From positions 620,001 to 684,000 of the forward strand of contig NZ_JAOWKZ010000003.1 in assembly GCF_025751495.1 (NCBI RefSeq): a DNA stretch of 64,000 bases, given 5' to 3'. Under the pieces are notes generated by a model, which saw only the letters and a list, made by a program, of their open reading frames with translations, made no database searches and was not told where the DNA came from. How positions within the stretch are numbered: position 1 is the stretch's first letter; each line of letters starts with the position of its first letter. This DNA comes from Albidovulum litorale (GTDB lineage Bacteria; Pseudomonadota; Alphaproteobacteria; Rhodobacterales; Rhodobacteraceae). Of this stretch, positions 8,752 through 17,259 are shown piece by piece. A program made the position numbers and the translations under genes.

Positions 8752-9890
8752 CAGTTGGTCCCCCCGGTCGATGCGGGTTTCTTGCCCAGTTCGTTCAGCG
8801 GCAGATAGGGAACGACCCCCTGCCCGCCCTGATTTTCGTCGATGATCACCTTGTCTACGCGACCCATGACCTCTTCCATCGTCTCAAGGTATAGACGCTT
8901 GCGGGTCACTTCCGGCGCCTTGGCATACTCGGCCAGAACCGCCGTGAAACGGCTCGCCTCACCTTCGGCCTGGTTCACGACCTGGGCGCGGTAGCCCTCG
9001 GCCTCTTCCAGAAGCTGGGCGGCCTGACCGCGCGCACCGGCCAGAACCGTGTTGGCATAGGCGTCGGCCTCTTTCTGCAACCGGTCGCGCTGCTGTTCGG
9101 CCGACTGCACGTTCTTGAACGCGTCAATGACCTCACGCGGCGGGTCGGCGCGGTCGAAGTTCACCCGCACGATGTTCAGACCGGAATCATAGCTGTCGAG
9201 CGTGGTCTGGATCAGGTCCTTCAGCCGCTCGGCAATGATGCCGCGATCGCGGTTCAGGATCGGCGCAAGCTGCGACTGGGCGATGATCTCACGCATCGAG
9301 GCCTCGGCCACCGCGTTGATCGTCAGTTCCGGGTCGCGCAGGTTGAAGAGGTATTCAGTCGGGTCGTTGATGTTCCAAACGACCTGGAAATCGATATCGA
9401 CGATGTTCTCGTCGCCGGTCAGCATCAGCCCGCTATCCGATCCGCCACGGCCGACGCCGATATCCTCGGTCCGTTCCGGCGTGACCGGCACCACATTCGC
9501 GGTGACAAAGGGCCAGGGCGCGAAGTTCAGGCCCGGCTGGCCGATGGAGGAGAACTTGCCGAGGAAAAGCTCCACCGACTGTTCTTCCGGCTTTACCGTG
9601 TAGAAGCTGGCAAACGCCCAAAGGCCGGCGGCTGCAAGCGCGGCCAGCCCCAGCGTGCCGCCGGTCAGCTTCGGTCCCTGTGGACGTCCGCCACCATTGA
9701 CCGGCCCGCGCGGCCCGCCGCCACGTCCGCCCATCAGCACTTTGAGCTGTTCGGCGCCCTTCTTCATGATCTCGTCGATCTCGGGGATCTGTCCGCCCTC
9801 GCCCGGCCGACGTCCGCCACGACCGCCCTTGCGGTCGTCATCGTCGCCGCCAGACCCGCCGCCGCCCCAGGGGCCTCCGCTTCCAGCCAT
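8751..9890 (-). CDS. hflK: HflK, FtsH protease modulator
   Basis: 379 residues. Partner of HflC. The cytoplasmic N-terminal 90 residues are glycine-rich (W-G-G-G-G-S-G-G-D-D-D), as usual for HflK; a transmembrane helix at about 80-98 leads into the Band-7 domain (V-K-P-E-E-Q-S-V-E-L-F-L-G-K-F) and a coiled coil (about 255-320). First gene of the hflK-hflC-DUF2065-degP unit. It starts 65 bases downstream of gor, so it may have its own promoter or be read through from rpiA-gor. Confidence 0.95.
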   Translation of the reverse strand: MAGSGGPWGGGGSGGDDDDRKGGRGGRRPGEGGQIPEIDEIMKKGAEQLKVLMGGRGGGPRGPVNGGGRPQGPKLTGGTLGLAALAAAGLWAFASFYTVKPEEQSVELFLGKFSSIGQPGLNFAPWPFVTANVVPVTPERTEDIGVGRGGSDSGLMLTGDENIVDIDFQVVWNINDPTEYLFNLRDPELTINAVAEASMREIIAQSQLAPILNRDRGIIAERLKDLIQTTLDSYDSGLNIVRVNFDRADPPREVIDAFKNVQSAEQQRDRLQKEADAYANTVLAGARGQAAQLLEEAEGYRAQVVNQAEGEASRFTAVLAEYAKAPEVTRKRLYLETMEEVMGRVDKVIIDENQGGQGVVPYLPLNELGKKPASTGGTN

Positions 9891-9955
9891 CAGGTCATTT
9901 CCCTCTTGTTGTTCTTCACAAATTCACATCCGAACTGGGCATCCGGGGCGGAAAG

Positions 9956-11314
9956 TCAAGCTGTCCGCACCGGTTTGCGCAATGTCACCAGTTCTTCGGC
10001 CATTACGGGGTGAACCGCAACCGTTCTGTCGAAATCTTCCTTGGTCGCGCCCATCTTGATCGCGATGGCGGCCAGCTGGATCATCTCGCCCGCACCCGGC
10101 GCGACGATATGGCAGCCGAGCACCTTGCGCGTCTCGGCGCAGACGATGAGCTTCATCATCACCCGGTCCGGCCGCCCGGCAAAAGCCGACTGCATGGGCC
10201 GGAACGAGGTCGCATAGACCTCGATCGGCCGTTCGTCCCGCGCGGCTTCCTCGGTCATGCCGACCGTGCCGAATTCCGGCTGGGTAAAGACCGCGCTGGC
10301 CACAAGCTCATGGTCGGGCTTCGTGGGCTTCGCGCCGAAGATCGTATCGGCGAAGGCATGGCCCTCGCGGATCGCGACCGGCGTCAGGTTGATCCGGTCG
10401 GTCACATCGCCCACGGCAAAGATCGACGGCACGGCGCTCTGCGACCATTCGTCCACCACAACCTCACCCTTGCGACCTAACTTCACGCCGAGCGTGTCGA
10501 GGCCAAGCCCGTCGGTATTCGGCACCCGGCCGGTCGCATAGACGACCTTCTCATAGACCGCCTCGCGCCCGTCCGTGGACTTGACCCAGGTCCCGCCGTC
10601 CACCGGTTTCATTTCAATTACATCGGTGCCGACATGCAGGTTGATACCCGCATCCCGCATGTGTTCGGCGATATGGCCGCGCGCCTCGCCATCGAAGCCG
10701 CGCAGGATCTGTTCGCCCCGGTAGAATTGTGTAACGTCGACGCCCATCCCATTGAGGATGCAGGCAAACTCGCAGGCAATGAAACCGCCGCCGACGATCA
10801 GGATCGACTTCGGCAGGGCATCGAGCTTGAAGATGTCATTCGACGTCATCGCCCCCGCCTCTGCCGCCATGTCCGGCACGAAGGGCCGGCCGCCCGTGGC
10901 GATCAGGATGTGTTTCGCGGTGAAGGTTTCACCGGTCGCAAGCCGCACCGTATGCGCATCCTCGACAGTCGCGCGGCAATCGTGGATGGTCACCTTCGCA
11001 CCCGTCAGCCCGGCGCGATAGACGCCTTCCAGCCGGTCAAGCTCGGCGTCCAGCTTCGCCCGGAACGCCGTCCAGTCGAAGCCACCCACGGTCACATCCC
11101 AGCCATAGGCCCGGGCATCCTCGAAAGCGGGTGCGTAGGACGAGGCAAAGACCATCAGTTTCTTCGGCACGCAACCCCGGATGACGCAGGTCCCGCCCAT
11201 CCGGTATTCCTCGGCGATGCCGACCTTCGCCCCGTATTCGCCGGACGCAATCCGCGCCGCACGCACGCCGCCAGACCCGCCACCAATGACGAAAAGATCG
11301 TAGTCGAACGCCAT
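9956..11314 (-). CDS. gor: Glutathione-disulfide reductase
   Basis: 452-residue FAD/NADPH flavoenzyme that reduces oxidised glutathione. The FAD Rossmann motif G-G-G-S-G-G-V-R-A-A-R is at the N-terminus, the redox-active disulfide in G-G-T-C-V-I-R-G-C-V-P-K-K near 42-47, the NADPH-binding G-G-G-F-I-A-C-E-F near 170, and the C-terminal dimerisation domain with the catalytic His-Glu pair (V-H-P-V-M-A-E-E). It is 18 bases downstream of rpiA; rpiA-gor is a plausible unit linking pentose-phosphate NADPH supply to glutathione. Two glutathione S-transferase-like genes and gloA in the window also depend on glutathione. Confidence 0.94.
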   Translation of the reverse strand: MAFDYDLFVIGGGSGGVRAARIASGEYGAKVGIAEEYRMGGTCVIRGCVPKKLMVFASSYAPAFEDARAYGWDVTVGGFDWTAFRAKLDAELDRLEGVYRAGLTGAKVTIHDCRATVEDAHTVRLATGETFTAKHILIATGGRPFVPDMAAEAGAMTSNDIFKLDALPKSILIVGGGFIACEFACILNGMGVDVTQFYRGEQILRGFDGEARGHIAEHMRDAGINLHVGTDVIEMKPVDGGTWVKSTDGREAVYEKVVYATGRVPNTDGLGLDTLGVKLGRKGEVVVDEWSQSAVPSIFAVGDVTDRINLTPVAIREGHAFADTIFGAKPTKPDHELVASAVFTQPEFGTVGMTEEAARDERPIEVYATSFRPMQSAFAGRPDRVMMKLIVCAETRKVLGCHIVAPGAGEMIQLAAIAIKMGATKEDFDRTVAVHPVMAEELVTLRKPVRTA

Positions 11315-11332
11315 GCCTGCCCTTCCCGGCCG

Positions 11333-12121
11333 TTAATCGCCGAGATCGGCGAAGATGTTTTCGGGTTCCCCAAATTCGACGGGATCGCCCTCCTGCGCCC
11401 CGCCGGACAGGCCGTGGATATCGACCCGCCCGTCGGGATGGCCGACGATCACCTGGTCACAGATATCCACGAAGAGGCCATTTTCAACCACGCCCGGCAC
11501 CTGATTGAGCACAAGCGCCATCTGCCGTGCATTGCCGATGCGGCCAAGATGCAGGTCAAGGACATAGTTACCCTCATCCGTGACAAAGGGTTTGTCGCCG
11601 TTCATCCGCAGCGTCACCTCGCGGCCGAGCACGTCGAGCGACACCAGCATCTCCTCGATCAGCGCGCGCGTTGCCGCGAGACCGAAGGCCAGAACCTCGA
11701 CCGGCAGCGGGAAGGCGCCAAGCTGCGCGACCTCCTTGCCGGGATCGGCGATCACCACCATCCGGTCGGAGGCCGTGGCCACGACCTTCTCGCGCAGATG
11801 CGCCCCGCCGCCACCCTTGATCAGGTTCAGTTCGGGATCGAACTCATCGGTGCCGTCAATGGTCAGGTCGAGCCACTTTGCCTCTTCCAGCGTGACAACT
11901 TCCAACCCCAGTTCGCGCGCAAGTTCCCCCGTCCGCTCCGAGGTCGGCACGCAGGTGATGGACAACCCCTCTTTTTTGACCCTCTCGGCAAGGCACCGCA
12001 CCATCCAGGCAGCAGTCGATCCGGTGCCGAGCCCCACCCGCATGCCATTTTCGACAAGGTCGACGGCGCGTTTGGATGCGGCGTATTTCGCCCTGTCGAT
12101 GGGTGAGAGTTCAGTGGCCAT
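11333..12121 (-). CDS. rpiA: Ribose-5-phosphate isomerase A
   Basis: About 262 residues. Interconverts ribose-5-phosphate and ribulose-5-phosphate in the non-oxidative pentose phosphate pathway. Motifs present: G-L-G-T-G-S-T-A phosphate loop near 28, D-G-T-D-E-F-D (catalytic Asp) near 90, and K-G-G-G-G-A-H-L-R-E-K near 102. The ATG at 12121 is chosen because GGAGG lies 5 bases upstream; a further ATG nine codons earlier lacks a ribosome site. Upstream neighbour of gor. Confidence 0.94.
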   Translation of the reverse strand: MATELSPIDRAKYAASKRAVDLVENGMRVGLGTGSTAAWMVRCLAERVKKEGLSITCVPTSERTGELARELGLEVVTLEEAKWLDLTIDGTDEFDPELNLIKGGGGAHLREKVVATASDRMVVIADPGKEVAQLGAFPLPVEVLAFGLAATRALIEEMLVSLDVLGREVTLRMNGDKPFVTDEGNYVLDLHLGRIGNARQMALVLNQVPGVVENGLFVDICDQVIVGHPDGRVDIHGLSGGAQEGDPVEFGEPENIFADLGD

Positions 12122-12250
12122 GGGATCCTCCGTCAGGGCAAGCGCCATGGTTATAGGGAAGATGCCAGCTAGGTTCGAGGGGCAAATCGCCCCTGCGGAT
12201 GCGTTGAAGCCCCGAATTTGCTAGGCTTGCCGGCAGGGGAAGGAGCCGCG

Positions 12251-13027
12251 ATGCTTGAATTTGACGCTGAAACCACCCGCATTCTCGATACGGCCTATCA
12301 GGGCGCCGATATCACCCTGCGCCGCCGCATGAGTTTTGATGCGCTCGACATACGGCCGGGCGAGCACGTTCTGGACCTCGGCTGCGGGCCCGGATTGATG
12401 ACCCAGGAGCTTGCGCGGGCGGTCGGTCCGGAGGGCAAGGTCACCGGCATTGACCCAAGCCCCGTCATGCGGGACACCGCGATGGAGCGCTGCGCCAATG
12501 AGCCCGCCGTCCAGATTCTCGACGGCACCGCGCAGTCGCTTCCGCTTGGCGACGGAAGCGTCGACAAGGCGGTCTCGCTCCAGGTTTTCGAATATCTCGA
12601 CGACCTTTCGGGCCCGATCGTCGAAATCCACCGCGTTCTGCGCCCGGGTGGGCGCGTGGTGATCTCCGACATGCATTGGGACAGCTGGGTCTGGAGCAGC
12701 GACGACCGCGACCGCATGCAGCGGATGATGACGGCATGGGACAGCCACCTTGCCGACCGGCTTGTGCCCGAAAAACTGCCGGAAGAGCTTGCGGCGGCCG
12801 GTTTCGGACACATCCGGACCATTCCGGTCACCTTCTGCGACACGGTGATGAAACCGGACGGTCTTGCGCGGATGATGCTGATCCTGATGGTCGGCTACGT
12901 ACAACAGAACAACCTGCTGCCTGAAGCCGAGGTGATGGCGTGGCAGTCCGAACAACTCGCCCGCGCGGCCGAGGGGCGGTTCTTCATGTCGCTGACGCAA
13001 TACGTCACCGTGGCCGACCGCGTCTGA
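12251..13027 (+). CDS. Class I SAM-dependent methyltransferase
   Basis: 258 residues. The Rossmann-like SAM site is clear: V-L-D-L-G-C-G-P-G (motif I) near 47, followed by the acidic T-G-I-D-P-S of motif II and A-V-S-L-Q-V-F-E-Y-L of motif IV. UbiE/Coq5-like in layout, but the substrate is unknown. The start at 12251 follows AAGGAG with 5-base spacing. It is divergent from rpiA. Confidence 0.85.
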   Translation: MLEFDAETTRILDTAYQGADITLRRRMSFDALDIRPGEHVLDLGCGPGLMTQELARAVGPEGKVTGIDPSPVMRDTAMERCANEPAVQILDGTAQSLPLGDGSVDKAVSLQVFEYLDDLSGPIVEIHRVLRPGGRVVISDMHWDSWVWSSDDRDRMQRMMTAWDSHLADRLVPEKLPEELAAAGFGHIRTIPVTFCDTVMKPDGLARMMLILMVGYVQQNNLLPEAEVMAWQSEQLARAAEGRFFMSLTQYVTVADRV

Positions 13028-13120
13028 CCCGCCCGCGACGACATTCACTACACGCGGTTTTTGCCCCGAAACGTCGCTTTCCACCGCTCGTTTGGGACCG
13101 CACAGGCGCATAAGGCGGCT

Positions 13121-13825
13121 ATGGAAACCGCGCCCTACATCCTGCACTACGCCCCGGACAATGCCTCGCTGATCGTGCGGCTGGTGCTGGAAGAATTGGG
13201 CCAGCCCTTCCGCACCGAACTCGTCGATCGCAAACTGCGGGTGCAGGACAGCGGCGAATACCGCCGCATCCACCCCAACGGCCTCATCCCGGCCCTCGAA
13301 ACCCCCGACGGCCCGATTTTCGAGACCGGCGCGATCCTGCTCTGGCTTTCCGAACGCCACGGCGCGCTTGCGCCGCTGCCGGGCGCGCCCGAGCGGGCGG
13401 CGTTTCTGAAATGGCTCTTTTTCACCTCGAACACGCTCCACGCCGACATACGTCTGCACTTCTACCCGGACCGCCATGCCGGCGCACCCGACTGCGTGCC
13501 CGCCTTCTCCGCCGCGACCCGCGACCGCATCATCCGGCATCTGGGACTGATGGAGGTTATGGCGACGGAACGGCCCCTCTGGTTCCGGCCCGAGACGCCC
13601 TCAATCCTGACCTATTATGTGTCCTGCCTCCTGCGCTGGCTCGCGCTTTACCCCGAGGGCGGCACCGGCTGGTTCGACCCTGCCAGCTGGCCGTCGCTCA
13701 ACGCCATAGCGGCGGCAATGGAACTCCGCCCCGCCGCCACAAAGGCCGCCCTTGCGGAAGGGCTGGGCCAGACGATATTTACCAAACCCTCCTATGCCTG
13801 CCCGCCCGAGGGCAGCGCCACCTGA
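13121..13825 (+). CDS. Glutathione S-transferase family protein
   Basis: About 234 residues. An N-terminal thioredoxin-like GST domain (Y-I-L-H-Y-A-P-D-N-A-S, then N-G-L-I-P-A-L with the cis-proline, then E-T-G-A-I-L-L-W-L-S that binds the glutathione gamma-glutamyl group) is followed by a helical C-terminal domain. The ATG at 13121 is chosen; a TTG 20 codons upstream would add residues not typical of the fold. The sdaA start follows 11 bases after the stop. Substrate unknown. Confidence 0.83.
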   Translation: METAPYILHYAPDNASLIVRLVLEELGQPFRTELVDRKLRVQDSGEYRRIHPNGLIPALETPDGPIFETGAILLWLSERHGALAPLPGAPERAAFLKWLFFTSNTLHADIRLHFYPDRHAGAPDCVPAFSAATRDRIIRHLGLMEVMATERPLWFRPETPSILTYYVSCLLRWLALYPEGGTGWFDPASWPSLNAIAAAMELRPAATKAALAEGLGQTIFTKPSYACPPEGSAT

Positions 13826-13836
13826 AAGGCTGCCGC

Positions 13837-15213
13837 ATGTTTCTTTCCGTCTTCGACATGTTCAAGGTGGGCGTCGGCCCGTCCTCGTCCCACACGATGG
13901 GACCGATGGTGGCCGGGGCCCGTTTCCTCGCGGCCTTGCGCGCCTCGCCCTTCCATGCCCACGGGCTGAAGGCCTCGCTGCACGGCTCCTTGGCCTTCAC
14001 CGGCAAGGGCCATGCGACGGACCGGGCGACGATCCTCGGCCTCGCCGGCTTCCTGCCCGACAGCTATGATCATGAGAAGGCCGAAGCCACGCTCAAGGCC
14101 ATCGCCGAGACCGGCACCGTCACGCCACCCGACCTGCCCACGCTGGCCTTCCAGCCCGAAACCGACCTGACCTTCGATTACGGCCCCTCGCTGCCCGGCC
14201 ATGCCAACGGCATGATCCTGATGGCGACCGACGCGCAGGGCGACGTGATCATGCAGGAGACCTACTATTCCATCGGCGGCGGTTTCGTGTTGACCGAGGC
14301 CGAACAGGCCAATGCCGGCAAGAAGGCGGCCGCACCGTCGGGCTGCCCCTACCCGTTCCAGTCGGCTGCCGAGATGCTGGAAATGGCCGCCGCCTCGGGC
14401 AAGTCCATCGCCGAGATGAAGCGTGCCAATGAGCTGCATTTCCGCTCCGCACGCGAGCTGGAGGACGGCATGGCCCGGCTCTGGCAGGTGATGAACGATT
14501 GCATCGAACGCGGGTTGGCCACCGACGGTATCCTGCCGGGGGGCCTGAAGGTGCGCCGCCGCGCGAAAGGCATCCATGAGGCGCTGAAGGCCGAATACGG
14601 TATGAACATCACCGCCCCCCATGTCATCAACGACTGGATGAGCGTCTATGCGATGGCGGTGAACGAGGAGAACGCGGCGGGCGGTCAGGTCGTGACCGCG
14701 CCCACCAATGGCGCGGCGGGGGTGCTGCCCGCGGTGATCCGCTACTGGCTGGACCACGTCCCGGGCGCGACCCAATCAAAGATCGGCGACTTCCTTCTGA
14801 CGGCTGCTGCGATTGGGGGGCTGTGCAAGCACAATGCCTCGATCTCGGGCGCGGAATGCGGCTGCCAGGCCGAGGTCGGCTCGGCCGCCGCAATGTCCGC
14901 CGCCGGGCTTTGCGCGGTGATGGGTGGCACACCGGAACAGGTTGAAAACGCGGCTGAAATCGCGCTGGAGCATCACCTTGGCATGACCTGCGACCCGGTC
15001 AAAGGTCTGGTGCAGGTGCCCTGTATCGAACGGAATGGCCTCGGCGCGATCAAGGCGGTTTCGGCCGCCTCGCTGGCGCTCAGGGGTGACGGCAAACATT
15101 TCGTCCCCCTCGATTCCGCCATCGAGACCATGCGCCAGACCGGGCATGACATGCACGAGAAATACAAGGAAACCTCGCTCGGCGGGCTCGCTGTCAACGT
15201 GCCGAACTGCTAA
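13837..15213 (+). CDS. sdaA: L-serine ammonia-lyase, iron-sulfur type
   Basis: 458 residues. Converts L-serine to pyruvate and ammonia using a catalytic [4Fe-4S] cluster. Single-chain form: an N-terminal beta domain beginning with the family signature V-G-P-S-S-S-H-T-M-G-P (about 11-21), then an alpha domain with the cysteine-rich cluster region G-L-C-K-H-N-A-S-I-S-G-A-E-C-G-C and a further Cys in G-M-T-C-D-P. Start ATG 13837 is preceded by AAGG. Likely cotranscribed with the GST gene just upstream. Confidence 0.95.
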   Translation: MFLSVFDMFKVGVGPSSSHTMGPMVAGARFLAALRASPFHAHGLKASLHGSLAFTGKGHATDRATILGLAGFLPDSYDHEKAEATLKAIAETGTVTPPDLPTLAFQPETDLTFDYGPSLPGHANGMILMATDAQGDVIMQETYYSIGGGFVLTEAEQANAGKKAAAPSGCPYPFQSAAEMLEMAAASGKSIAEMKRANELHFRSARELEDGMARLWQVMNDCIERGLATDGILPGGLKVRRRAKGIHEALKAEYGMNITAPHVINDWMSVYAMAVNEENAAGGQVVTAPTNGAAGVLPAVIRYWLDHVPGATQSKIGDFLLTAAAIGGLCKHNASISGAECGCQAEVGSAAAMSAAGLCAVMGGTPEQVENAAEIALEHHLGMTCDPVKGLVQVPCIERNGLGAIKAVSAASLALRGDGKHFVPLDSAIETMRQTGHDMHEKYKETSLGGLAVNVPNC

Positions 15214-15550
15214 GGCGCGGGGCAGTTGGTTTCGGCCGCGGCTTCGCCTCGGCCGATCCGGGGGGGCAGTGGGTTGGGCCCGCGGCTCCCCCCCGGCCGA
15301 TCCGCCGGGGAGGCGCGGCCTCCCCGGACCCCTCCGGAGTATTTTCTGACAGAAAGTGAAGGCGGCGACCCGCATTGCCACTTTCTGTCCGGCAGATAGT
15401 CCCACCGGAGGCGATCCGAATCGACCCGGCCGCGTTCGGGGCGACGCGACCTGTCATGGCCCGGAACGGGCCTCCACGTCGAAGTCGCCCGGACCGGGAG
15501 ATGTCGCTTTCCGGCTGGACGCGGCGGCGCGGCCGGGATAGCGGAAGGCC
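15214..15550. other. 337-base intergenic region with an inverted repeat
   Basis: No gene seen. It holds G-rich runs, then a CCGGAGTATTTTCTGACAG element (see the repeat at 15332). It ends just before the EamA transporter, whose GGAAGG ribosome site overlaps the last bases. Confidence 0.6.
15332..15390. repeat. GACAGAAAGTG inverted repeat, copy 1
   Basis: The arm GACAGAAAGTG (15348-15358) is repeated in inverse as CACTTTCTGTC (15379-15389) with a 20-base loop, preceded by CCGGAGTATTTTCT. The same sequence recurs at 34981 (single arm) and at 54971-55029 (paired arms), so this is a dispersed intergenic palindrome. Confidence 0.7.
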
Positions 15551-16486
15551 ATGAACCCGACCGACCGCATCCTGACCGGCGTCGCGCTGATGATCGGCTT
15601 TTGCATCTTCGCGCCGCTCATCGACGTAGCCTCGAAACTCGCCGCGCAAGAGGTGCCGGTGGGGGTCGTCACGCTAGGCCGCTTCGTCGTGCAGGGCGCG
15701 CTGATGGCGCCCGTGGTGGCGCTGATGGGACTGTCGTTCCGGCTGACGCCGCGTACCCTTGGACTGACGACGCTGCGCGCGGTCATGGCGATCGTATCGA
15801 CCTATTGCTTCGTCGCCGCCGTCAAGGTCATGCCCATCGCCGACGCGCTCGCCATCGTCTTCGTCGAACCCTTCATCATCCTCCTGATCGGCAAGCTCGT
15901 ATTGTCCGAACAGGTCGGTCCGCGCCGTCTCGCCGCCTCAGTCGTTGGTTTCGGCGGGTCGCTCCTCGTCATCCAGCCGTCCTTCGCCGCCTTCGGCGCG
16001 ATCGCGCTCTTCCCGCTCGGAACGGCGGTCAGCTTCGCCGTTTACATGCTGATCACCCGCCATCTCAGCCGCGAGATGCATCCCGTGCCGATGCAGTTTC
16101 ATACCGCGATTGTCGCCGGTCTCCTCTGCCTGCCGATCCTGACCCTCGGTCACAGCGTTGGCGAACCCTCGCTCAACTTCGTGGCGCCCGAGGGTATCTT
16201 CTGGCTCTGGTGTTTCTGCGTGGGCCTCGCCGCTACGGTCAGCCACATGGCCATGACTTATGCGCTGAAATTCGCGCCTTCCGCCACGCTTGCGCCGCTT
16301 CACTACCTTGAGATCGTGACAGCCACGCTCTTTGGCTATCTCTTCTTCAGCGACTTCCCAGACTTGCTCACCTGGGTCGGCGTCAGTGTGATCGTCGGCT
16401 CCGGCCTCTATGTCATCCACCGCGAGCGTCAGGTGGCCCGCGCCGCGCGCCTTACGCTCGATCCCCCGGCGCCAGAGCTGCGATAG
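15551..16486 (+). CDS. EamA-family (DMT superfamily) transporter
   Basis: 311 residues with about ten hydrophobic helices in two EamA repeats (about 10-145 and 155-290). This is the drug/metabolite exporter architecture; substrates range from amino acids to nucleosides and cannot be predicted. GGAAGG lies directly before the ATG. The 3' end overlaps the convergent thiamine pyrophosphokinase gene by about 35 bases. Confidence 0.87.
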   Translation: MNPTDRILTGVALMIGFCIFAPLIDVASKLAAQEVPVGVVTLGRFVVQGALMAPVVALMGLSFRLTPRTLGLTTLRAVMAIVSTYCFVAAVKVMPIADALAIVFVEPFIILLIGKLVLSEQVGPRRLAASVVGFGGSLLVIQPSFAAFGAIALFPLGTAVSFAVYMLITRHLSREMHPVPMQFHTAIVAGLLCLPILTLGHSVGEPSLNFVAPEGIFWLWCFCVGLAATVSHMAMTYALKFAPSATLAPLHYLEIVTATLFGYLFFSDFPDLLTWVGVSVIVGSGLYVIHRERQVARAARLTLDPPAPELR

Positions 16487-17123
16487 CCGCACCAAGGCAA
16501 TCACGCGGCAACATCACCAGCATCCTCGCCGCGTCGAACTCAAGCACCACCGGCCCCGTCGCCCGGTTCGACGTGCCGATGCGGCCATCCGGGGCAAAGC
16601 CGATACCGTCAATCGGCCAGAACAACCCCTCCGACCGCCCGCTGACCGCACCCATCGGAAAGAGCGACACCCGCGCGCCCTCCGACAGGTCGAGGTGAAG
16701 CCGCCGCGGCGACAGGAACACCACATCCTCCTGCCCCAGGATCAGGCAGCGCCGATCCGGATAGCGTGCCAGAGCCGTCCAGACCGCGGCGACGTGATCG
16801 AGCCGCCCACCCGCGAATCCGACGCCAAGGATCAGCGGCGCCGCGATCCGCGCGAGGCATTTCTCGAAATCCGTGCTATCCTGCTCGGCAATGTGCCACA
16901 GGCGGTCGCCGGGGATGGCCGAACGGGTGTCCGCGCTGATCGAATCCAAATCGCCGATCACGATCTCGGGAACATGGCCCGCCGTAACCGCCACATTCGC
17001 GCCACCATCGGCGGCTACAAGAAATGGTGCGTAAGCAAGGGCTTCGGCGAGACAGCCACCCGTTGAGTCGCCGGCACCGAGAAGCGTAACAGGTGATGTG
17101 GCCCGGAAGACTTGATCAGACAT
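16452..17123 (-). CDS. thiN: Thiamine pyrophosphokinase
   Basis: About 223 residues. Transfers pyrophosphate from ATP to thiamine to give thiamine diphosphate. Family motifs: A-D-G-G-A-N near 37, the metal-binding G-D-L-D-S-I near 56, and D-S-T-D-F-E-K near 80. The start M-S-D-Q-V-F is chosen by homology in length; an ATG 11 codons upstream is possible and neither has a strong Shine-Dalgarno. No TPP riboswitch was recognised upstream. Confidence 0.88.
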   Translation of the reverse strand: MSDQVFRATSPVTLLGAGDSTGGCLAEALAYAPFLVAADGGANVAVTAGHVPEIVIGDLDSISADTRSAIPGDRLWHIAEQDSTDFEKCLARIAAPLILGVGFAGGRLDHVAAVWTALARYPDRRCLILGQEDVVFLSPRRLHLDLSEGARVSLFPMGAVSGRSEGLFWPIDGIGFAPDGRIGTSNRATGPVVLEFDAARMLVMLPRDCLGAAIAALAPGDRA

Positions 17124-17259
17124 GGCGCATTGATGACGATTTTGAAGAAATGACACAATATGGGCCGAAAATTATCCTTCAATTAACCTCTTTTTATCCA
17201 CGTATTGCAGCATGGTCGGACTGATCACATTGGCAGGCAAGGCAGAAGGCGGGTAATCC